Assembly (NCBI GenBank): GCA_013213915.1
Contig: JABSRK010000122.1
Coordinates: 1-9,697, forward strand
Length of the DNA: 9,697 nucleotides
Origin: Planctomycetota bacterium
Lineage (GTDB): Bacteria > Planctomycetota > GCA-002687715
Direction of reading: 5' to 3'
Part shown: in pieces, positions 4,706 to 9,697 of the stretch
Layout of the letters: every line of letters starts with the position of its first letter
Position numbering within the stretch: the first letter of the stretch is position 1
Translations under genes and position numbers: made by a program
Notes under the pieces: generated by a model
The model's database searches: none
Seen by the model: the letters and a program-made list of their open reading frames with translations, nothing else
What the model was told of the DNA's origin: nothing

Positions 4706-6697
4706 TCAGATCGCAACGATGTACGTGAGCCAGGCGCAGAGCCAGGCGAGGGCCGTCAATCCAGCAAATTGTCCGACCGTCCAGGCCACCGACCCGGTCT
4801 CCCGGTAGACGACGGCGACCGTGGAAAGGCACTGAAGCGCGATGGCGTAGAAGACCAACAACGACAGGACGGTCGCGAGATCGTAGACGGGACGATCCGA
4901 TCCGTCCCAGCGCGCCCGGTCCATGGCGCGGCCGACGCCTCGTGCGGTCGCGCCCTCATCCTCGGTTTCCTCGACGGCGTAGACGACGTTCATGGTCGAT
5001 ACGAACACCTCACGCGCCGCGAGCGACCCCAGGAGACCGATTCCGATGCGCCAGTCGTATCCGAGCGGCTCGATGGCCGGCTCGATGAACTTGCCGATGC
5101 GCCCCGCGGCTGTGTTCGCCTGAGCCTCCGCCCGCGCCACTGGATCGTCGCCCACGTCCTCCGTCCGCGGGAAGGTCATCAGCCCCCAGACGACAATCGA
5201 CATCAAGAGGATGACGGTCCCCGCGCTCTTCACGAACTGGCTCCCGCGCACCCAGAGGCGGATGACAACCGAACGCACTCCAGGCATCCGATACGGCGCC
5301 ATTTCGAGGATGCCGGACTGGAGACCCGCACGCCGCAATGCACGGTCGATGAAGAACGCCGCGAGCGCGCCGAGCGCCATCCCGAACAGGTACAAGCCCA
5401 GCATGACGAGCCCCTGCAGTCCGAGGAACCCGAGCACCGTCTGTTGCGGGATGAACGCGACGATGAGGATCGAGTACACGGGCAGGCGCGCGCTGCACGT
5501 CATGAGCGGCGCCACCATCGTCGTGATCAGCCGCTCGCGACGGTCCTCGATGGAACGTGTCGCCAGGATCCCCGGCACGGCGCACGCGAACGAGGACAGG
5601 AGCGGAATGAACGCGCGCCCGCTGAGTCCGATCGCACGCATCGGTCGATCGACGAGGAATGCGGCGCGGGTCATGTACCCGCTGTCCTCCAACAGGCCGA
5701 TGAAGAAGAACAGGATGAGGATCTGGGGCAAGAAGACGAGCACCCCACCGACACCGGCGATCACTCCGTCAACCACGAAGGCGCTGAACAGCCCGTCGGG
5801 CATCACGGACCCGACGCCCTGTCCACACGCACCAACCGCGGACTCGATCCAACCGATCGGTGCGTCCGCCAGCGCAAAAACCCCCTGGAAGACAGCCCCC
5901 ATGACGGCCAAGAACGCCAGCGGACCCACAATGGGATGCAACAGCACCGCGTCGATACGATCGCTCCCGCCCCGGGTGGCATTCCGTTGGGACTGCACGC
6001 GATCGAGCACGCTTCGCACCCAGGTGTAGCGCGTGGTCGCTTCATGGTCGGCGAGATCGCCAGCATCAACGACTTCTCGGAGTCTGGCCCATCGTTCTGG
6101 CGATGGCGAGGGGAGCCCCTGAATGCCAGGCACATCGACCAGCCGATCCTCGTGAGGCATGCCCAGCGCGCCGGTCGATAGCGCTTCACTCAGCGGACGA
6201 ACACCTCGAACTTTCGTTCCTACAGTCCCGACCACCGGCAGCCCCAGGACCTCCTCGAGCTCGCCCGCATCGACGATCGCGCCGTCTCGCCTGGCCTCAT
6301 CCACCATGTTGAGGCACACGATGGTGGGGAGCCCGAGTTCCATCACCTGGCTGGTCAGAAAGAGCCCACGACGGGGACGCGACGCGTCGATCACGACCAC
6401 AACGCCGTCGGGACGCGTCACACCCGCTTGCGTCCCGGCCAACACATCGACGGCCACTTGCTCGTCGGGAGCGCGCGCCGCGAGGCTATTCACCCCGGGC
6501 AGGTCGATGAGACTCAGGTCACCGATCCCCGCGGAGAGGCGCCCCTCGCGACGCTCGACCGTCACGCCCGGATAGTTGCCGACCTTCTGGCGCAGCCCCG
6601 TGAGCTGATTGAAGAGAGACGTCTTGCCGACGTTGGGGTTGCCCAGCAGTGCGATGGTCCGCGCGTCGCTGGACGCGCGGGCCCGCGGCTCAGCCAT
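4706..6697 (-). CDS. feoB: Ferrous iron transport protein B (GTPase and permease)
   Basis: The 663-residue product is the inner-membrane Fe(II) uptake protein FeoB. The N-terminal G domain shows G1 GNPNVGKT (19-26), G2 NYPGVT (41-46), G3 DLPG (65-68) and G4 NMVD (130-133). A helical spacer domain follows to about 245. The membrane part has the two Gate repeats with the conserved motifs SSFACAVPGILATRS (368-382, Cys372) and PLMTCSARLPVY (397-408, Cys401), then LLGSLAAREVFVSTMN (555-570) and a C-terminal helical region. It is shorter than the roughly 770 residues of the E. coli protein, and the visible domains all appear intact. The ATG at 6697 overlaps the feoA stop by 8 bp (ATGGCTGA), which indicates coupling; a start at 6754 inside feoA would add 19 unsupported residues. 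Regulation is probably shared with feoA. Confidence 0.97.
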   Translation of the reverse strand: MAEPRARASSDARTIALLGNPNVGKTSLFNQLTGLRQKVGNYPGVTVERREGRLSAGIGDLSLIDLPGVNSLAARAPDEQVAVDVLAGTQAGVTRPDGVVVVIDASRPRRGLFLTSQVMELGLPTIVCLNMVDEARRDGAIVDAGELEEVLGLPVVGTVGTKVRGVRPLSEALSTGALGMPHEDRLVDVPGIQGLPSPSPERWARLREVVDAGDLADHEATTRYTWVRSVLDRVQSQRNATRGGSDRIDAVLLHPIVGPLAFLAVMGAVFQGVFALADAPIGWIESAVGACGQGVGSVMPDGLFSAFVVDGVIAGVGGVLVFLPQILILFFFIGLLEDSGYMTRAAFLVDRPMRAIGLSGRAFIPLLSSFACAVPGILATRSIEDRRERLITTMVAPLMTCSARLPVYSILIVAFIPQQTVLGFLGLQGLVMLGLYLFGMALGALAAFFIDRALRRAGLQSGILEMAPYRMPGVRSVVIRLWVRGSQFVKSAGTVILLMSIVVWGLMTFPRTEDVGDDPVARAEAQANTAAGRIGKFIEPAIEPLGYDWRIGIGLLGSLAAREVFVSTMNVVYAVEETEDEGATARGVGRAMDRARWDGSDRPVYDLATVLSLLVFYAIALQCLSTVAVVYRETGSVAWTVGQFAGLTALAWLCAWLTYIVAI

Positions 6698-6932
6698 GAC
6701 GGATGCGCACGCTGCTTGCGGCTTCAGCCCGCAGCGAGAAGCGCGATCCGCCAACCTCCACCTCGAGGGGGCAACCGAACGGTGCGCGCCTCACCACCCG
6801 CACCCTGGTCTCGGGACAGAACCCGAATTCCAAGAGTCGGACCCGAAGTTCCGGGTCGCCCTCGAGGGTGACCACGGTCCCCCCTGCGCCGGCGGCAAGA
6901 TCGGACAGGGCGATGTCGTATGGCTTGATCAC
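6690..6932 (-). CDS. feoA: Ferrous iron transport protein A
   Basis: The 80-residue product is a small cytoplasmic SH3-like protein needed for FeoB activity. Its hallmarks are the opening DIALSDLAAGAGGTVVTLEG, the central LRVRLLEFGFCPETRVRVVRRAPFG pattern (LLE-GF-P-T-V) and the closing EVEVGGSRFSLRAEAA. Length and order match the FeoA family from end to end. The start is a GTG at 6932 with AGGA 6 nt upstream. It is the first gene of the feo unit, downstream of fur by 91 bp, and its upstream region carries a promoter-like pair and a Fur-box-like dyad. Confidence 0.95.
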   Translation of the reverse strand: MIKPYDIALSDLAAGAGGTVVTLEGDPELRVRLLEFGFCPETRVRVVRRAPFGCPLEVEVGGSRFSLRAEAASSVRIRHG

Positions 6933-6956
6933 GGGATTTCCTACGCAGGAGGCGCA

Positions 6957-6975
6957 ACTGAGACGCAGTCTCAGT
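6957..6975. promoter_or_regulatory. Fur-box-like operator upstream of feoA
   Basis: ACTGAGACGCAGTCTCAGT is a perfect dyad with 8-bp arms around GCA. Its core TGAGACGCAGTCTCA fits the 7-1-7 layout of Fur sites (TGA-n-A near one end, T-n-TCA near the other), though the centre is GC-rich. It lies 24 bp before the feoA start and just past the predicted transcription start, where a repressor would block initiation. The Fur-family gene directly upstream is the obvious candidate ligand. Confidence 0.6.
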
Positions 6976-6986
6976 ATCGACAGCCC

Positions 6987-7015
6987 ATGCTACCGGCCCC
7001 ATCTCCTATCGGCAA
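6987..7015 (-). promoter_or_regulatory. Putative promoter of the feo operon
   Basis: On the minus strand TTGCCG (complement of 7010-7015) and TAGCAT (complement of 6987-6992) are 17 bp apart, each 4 of 6 to the sigma70 consensus. The start of transcription would be near 6980, immediately before the Fur-box-like dyad. The match is moderate; the position between fur and feoA is the main support. Confidence 0.4.
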
Positions 7016-7023
7016 GGGCACCA

Positions 7024-7560
7024 TCAGGACCGGGGGCGCCTCATGCGGGACTGAGCCGCGAACCGCTCGACCAGGCCCGGATCGCTGGACCGGCAATCCG
7101 CGCAGATCCCGTAGATCTTCAAGCTGTGGGTGATCATCTCGAAGCCCAACTTGTCGGTCACCCGATCCTGGTGCTCCTCGATCCGGTCGTCCCGGAACTC
7201 GGTGATGCGCTTGCAATGAAGGCAGAAGAGATGGTCGTGGTGATCGTGGCCGAACGTGTGCTCGTAATAGAGCGCTCCCTCCCCGAAATCGTGGGCGGCG
7301 AGGAGATCGCACTCCAGCAGCACGGACAGGGTTCGGTACACGGTGGCCTTGCTTGCGGCGACGCCGTCGTCCTTGAGCCGGTCGAGTAACTGCTCGGCCG
7401 TGAAGTGGTCATGCATCCCGAAGACCTTGCGCAGAAGCGTCTTTCGAGCCTGCGTGTACTTGAGGCCGCGGTCCTTGAGGAAGGACTCGAAAACGAACTC
7501 CTCCTCCCCACCGGTATCCGCGTCCTGCGCCTTGTCGATCAGGTAGTCTTCGCCGCTCAT
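7024..7560 (-). CDS. fur: Fur-family metal-responsive transcriptional regulator
   Basis: The 178-residue product is a metal-dependent DNA-binding repressor. The winged-helix domain covers about 25-90, with the recognition region SKATVYRTLSVL (70-81). The dimerisation and metal domain has the His-rich segment HTFGHDHHDHLFC (101-113) and two Cys pairs, C113/C116 and C153/C156, the structural zinc site. A family split (Fur against Zur or PerR) cannot be made from sequence alone, but the position directly before feoAB favours iron. It is longer than the usual 140-150 residues, with an acidic N-terminal extension of about 20 residues and a basic tail (RMRRPRS). The ATG at 7560 has no visible Shine-Dalgarno. 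It lies 43 bp downstream of purD and may be co-transcribed with it; the feo promoter overlaps the gap after its stop. Confidence 0.93.
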   Translation of the reverse strand: MSGEDYLIDKAQDADTGGEEEFVFESFLKDRGLKYTQARKTLLRKVFGMHDHFTAEQLLDRLKDDGVAASKATVYRTLSVLLECDLLAAHDFGEGALYYEHTFGHDHHDHLFCLHCKRITEFRDDRIEEHQDRVTDKLGFEMITHSLKIYGICADCRSSDPGLVERFAAQSRMRRPRS

Positions 7561-7603
7561 GTCGCCAAGCGGAGGGTATCAGACCGGCGGCCCGACCGAC
7601 CGC

Positions 7604-8905
7604 TCAGACCTCCGCCTCCGAAACACCGTCGAGCGCACGCACGCCTATGTCGGTGCGGAAGTGCATGTTCTCGAACGAGATCCGCGACACGGCCTCGTAC
7701 GCTCGCTGGCGAGCATCGGCGAGATCGGAACCAAGCGCCGTGACGTTCAGGACCCGGCCCCCAGTCGTGACGACCCTCCCAGCAACGCGCGCCGTCCCCG
7801 CGTGGAACACGATGACCCCGTCCATGGCGTCGGCGTCGACGATGCCCTCAATCGGATGCCCACGGGTGAAGGCGCCCGGGTAGCCGCCCGAACACAAGAC
7901 AACCGTCACCGCCGCGCGCGGGTCCCAGTCGAACGCCTCGTCGCCAATGGAGTCGAGCCGCCCTTCAGCGCACGCGAGCAGCAACGCACCGAGGTCACAC
8001 TTGAGCCGCGGCAGAATGACCTGGGTCTCCGGATCACCGAAGCGGACGTTGAACTCGAGCACCTTCGCCCTGGTCCGGGTCACCATGAGCCCCGCGTACA
8101 ACACCCCACAATACGGGCGGCCGTCGCGAGCGAGCGCGTTCAGAGTCGGGAGCAGAGTTTCCCGTTCCACGCGCGCGATGCCCGACCCATCGAGTCGCGT
8201 GCTCGGACTCACGGCTCCCATGCCACCCGTGTTCGGGCCCTCGTCGTGATCGAAGACCCGCTTGTGGTCCTCGCTGGTCGGCAGCGTGAGGATCGTGCGC
8301 CCGTCGGTGATGGCGTGGACGGACACCTCCTCCCCCTCCAGGAAGTCCTCGATGACCACCGTGTCGCCACTGAGGCCGAACTGACGCCGCTCCATCAGTT
8401 GATCGACCGCTGCCAGCGCTGCCTCCCTGTCCGGGCAGATCAGCACCCCCTTCCCTGCCGCGAGGCCGGATGCCTTCACGACAACGGGGAAGGGAAGGTC
8501 GCCCTCCAGATACTCCCGGGCAAACCCGGCGTCGTCGAACGTACGAAATCCCGCCGTGGGGATGCCGTGATGACTCATGAGCGCCTTCGAAAAGGCCTTC
8601 GATCCCTCAAGCTCGGCACCTCCGGCCCCCGGGCCGAACACCGGGAACCCGTCAGCGCGGAGACGATCCGCCAATCCCCTGCAGAGCGGCGCCTCGGGCC
8701 CGACCACGACGAGCCCCATACCCTCTTGCGCACACAAGCTCGAAACGGCGTCGTGGTCGTCGGTCGACACGTCGACGTTGCGCGCAATCCCAGCGGTGCC
8801 GGCGTTGCCGGGGGCAACGTAGATAGCATCAACGCTCGCATCCTGAGCGAGCTTCCAGCAGAGCGCGTGCTCGCGCCCCCCGCCACCAATGACCAGGACC
8901 TTCAT
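7604..8905 (-). CDS. purD: Phosphoribosylamine-glycine ligase (GAR synthetase)
   Basis: The 433-residue enzyme joins glycine to 5-phosphoribosylamine with ATP, the second step of de novo purine synthesis, in the cytoplasm. The N-domain begins VLVIGGGGREHALCWKLA (3-20). The ATP-grasp part has GSKAFSKALM (101-110) and VVVKASGLAAGKGVLI (141-156). The signature SEDHKRVFDHDEGPNTGGMG lies at 211-230, and the metal/phosphate-binding EFNVRFGDPETQ at 284-295. Length and domain order are typical, and the gene appears intact. The ATG at 8905 begins the family-conserved N-terminus directly, but no Shine-Dalgarno is seen. It follows the HAD phosphatase gene by 10 bp, so the two probably share a transcript. 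Confidence 0.97.
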   Translation of the reverse strand: MKVLVIGGGGREHALCWKLAQDASVDAIYVAPGNAGTAGIARNVDVSTDDHDAVSSLCAQEGMGLVVVGPEAPLCRGLADRLRADGFPVFGPGAGGAELEGSKAFSKALMSHHGIPTAGFRTFDDAGFAREYLEGDLPFPVVVKASGLAAGKGVLICPDREAALAAVDQLMERRQFGLSGDTVVIEDFLEGEEVSVHAITDGRTILTLPTSEDHKRVFDHDEGPNTGGMGAVSPSTRLDGSGIARVERETLLPTLNALARDGRPYCGVLYAGLMVTRTRAKVLEFNVRFGDPETQVILPRLKCDLGALLLACAEGRLDSIGDEAFDWDPRAAVTVVLCSGGYPGAFTRGHPIEGIVDADAMDGVIVFHAGTARVAGRVVTTGGRVLNVTALGSDLADARQRAYEAVSRISFENMHFRTDIGVRALDGVSEAEV

Positions 8906-8915
8906 GACGAAAAGG

Positions 8916-9569
8916 TTAGCAGGTCGCTTCGCACGCGTCCGCGAGTGCCTCCAGATCTTCCGCGCCCACCACCAGCCACGTTTCCATGCCCACGGCGGCA
9001 GCTGGATCGAGGTCGGATGCAGCCCGGTCTCCGACGCTCACGAACGCGCGTGCCGGCAACCCCGCGCGCTCGCAGATCCGTTCGAAGAACGCCCGGTCCG
9101 GCTTGGCCGCGCCCAGGTCTTCCGACGAGAAGATCGCAGCGAACCAACCCTCCGGAATCTCCAGCACCTTCAGGATGCGCCGCGCAAGCACGGGGGTGTT
9201 GTTCGTCCCGAGGATCAGCGTGCGAGACGCCAGCATCCGCTCGACCGCCGTCGCGACCCGCGGCTCGGGCGCGAGGAAATCCGAAGGCCGCGTCCAACGC
9301 TCGCGAAAGCGATTCATCTCAGCGATCCCGATGCCCCAACGCTCCCGCAGCGTCTCCGTATCCGACCCGAACCCGTACTTTGAACGATCGGCCTGAAGGT
9401 CCGCGTACGCGCTGTCGGGAACGGACGCGTCGTAAACCTCCTCCCCCCGCATGCCCGTGATGCGCTTCACCGTCTCCAGGTAGGCACGGTGGCTCGACGC
9501 GGGATACAGGGTGCCGTCGAGGTCCAACAGCAGCGCCGAGCGGCCGACGAGCGTCGCGGGGTCATTCAC
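8916..9569 (-). CDS. HAD-superfamily phosphatase (subfamily IA type)
   Basis: The 217-residue product is a cytoplasmic HAD hydrolase. Motif I is DLDGTLYP (16-23, nucleophile D16 and acid/base D18). Motif II is GTNNTP (121-126, T122). Motif III is K156 in AAKPD. Motif IV is GDRAASD (180-186). The helical cap between motifs I and II (about 24-100) is of the C1 type found in phosphoglycolate phosphatase and pyrimidine 5'-nucleotidase relatives. DLDGTLYP and the SKYGFGSDTETLRERWG segment recall the pyrimidine 5'-nucleotidase branch, and the purD neighbour suits a nucleotide-related substrate. This remains inference. The start is a GTG at 9569 without an obvious ribosome binding site; no ATG lies in frame nearby. 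The stop is 10 bp before purD. Confidence 0.88.
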   Translation of the reverse strand: MNDPATLVGRSALLLDLDGTLYPASSHRAYLETVKRITGMRGEEVYDASVPDSAYADLQADRSKYGFGSDTETLRERWGIGIAEMNRFRERWTRPSDFLAPEPRVATAVERMLASRTLILGTNNTPVLARRILKVLEIPEGWFAAIFSSEDLGAAKPDRAFFERICERAGLPARAFVSVGDRAASDLDPAAAVGMETWLVVGAEDLEALADACEATC

Positions 9570-9583
9570 GTGCAGATTGTGCC

Positions 9584-9697
9584 ATGGCCGACCCGCGAAT
9601 GAGCGAAGCGGAGGAGCTGCTGTCCGTCGTCGCGGCGCGACGTGACTCAGCCGACCATTGCGGACTCGACCTCGGACGCTTCCTTGGGAATCGGGGG
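9584..9697 (+). CDS. Possible divergent gene start (partial, cut by window edge)
   Basis: From the ATG at 9584 a plus-strand frame stays open for 38 codons to the window end. It begins MADPRMSEAEELLSVVAARR, an acidic amphipathic helix, and continues HCGLDLGRFLGNRG. Codon use is coding-like, with G-rich first positions and GC-rich third positions. It would be divergent from the HAD gene, with the two starts only 14 bp apart, and has no visible Shine-Dalgarno. I do not recognise the family. A competing reading is the C-terminal end of a minus-strand gene with stop at 9647-9649 (IPKEASEVESAMVG). The two share codon phase on opposite strands, so the window cannot decide between them. Confidence 0.35.
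   Translation, partial: MADPRMSEAEELLSVVAARRDSADHCGLDLGRFLGNRG

Noticed and set aside
4376..6181. 601-codon open frame on the plus strand
   Set aside because: Antisense to feoB and the lipoprotein; the product is a low-complexity Arg/Glu/His-rich string, not protein-like.
6690..6754. Extended feoB start at 6754
   Set aside because: It would lie deep inside feoA and add 19 residues before the family-typical N-terminus; the ATG at 6697 with an 8-bp overlap is the standard arrangement.
7559..9460. 633-codon open frame on the plus strand
   Set aside because: It lies antisense to purD and the HAD gene, which both carry complete family motifs. Its translation is Arg/Pro/His-rich with no domain, a normal shadow in GC-rich DNA.
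9647..9697. C-terminal end of a minus-strand gene (IPKEASEVESAMVG, stop at 9647-9649)
   Set aside because: Only 16 codons are visible. It is protein-like and fits the strand of the neighbours, but it cannot be separated from the plus-strand reading, so it is kept only as an alternative.

Overview
The window is GC-rich bacterial DNA, and every confidently called gene lies on the minus strand. The likely source is a Planctomycetota-like bacterium. This is inferred from gene style: a lipoprotein with squalene-cyclase-type repeats, a bacterial Ser/Thr kinase with a Pro-rich N-terminal tail, an alginate-export-type porin with a coiled coil after its signal peptide, a short FeoB, and several starts with no clear Shine-Dalgarno. 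No 16S rRNA or other marker gene is present, so the assignment is tentative. I saw no mobile element, tRNA, rRNA or CRISPR array.

The layout is described in the direction of transcription, from high to low coordinates. A HAD-family phosphatase (8916-9569) sits 10 bp upstream of purD (7604-8905), which encodes phosphoribosylamine-glycine ligase. A Fur-family regulator (7024-7560) follows after 43 bp. A promoter-like pair and a Fur-box-like dyad (6957-6975) then precede feoA and feoB, which overlap by 8 bp and encode ferrous iron uptake. FeoB is followed without any visible terminator by three tightly packed genes on the same strand: a lipoprotein with alpha/alpha-toroid prenyltransferase/squalene-cyclase repeats, a small multi-pass membrane protein of unknown function, and a stand-alone NIL-domain protein. 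Together these look like one extended feo transcription unit.

A roughly 400-bp gene-free region (2073-2475) separates this unit from a monocistronic outer-membrane porin (588-2072). It contains a cluster of inverted repeats just downstream of the NIL gene. Nearer the porin it contains a sigma70-like promoter whose spacer is filled by a near-perfect 24-bp operator-like palindrome, with an 11-bp copy of half the operator close to the porin ribosome binding site. The porin gene ends at a clear intrinsic terminator (531-562). Beyond it, the N-terminal part of a Ser/Thr protein kinase (1-362) runs off the left edge.

At the right edge (9584-9697) a possible divergent plus-strand gene begins, but the evidence is weak. 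The main biological theme is iron: Fur, FeoA and FeoB plus three uncharacterised co-directional genes that may form an envelope-associated accessory module.
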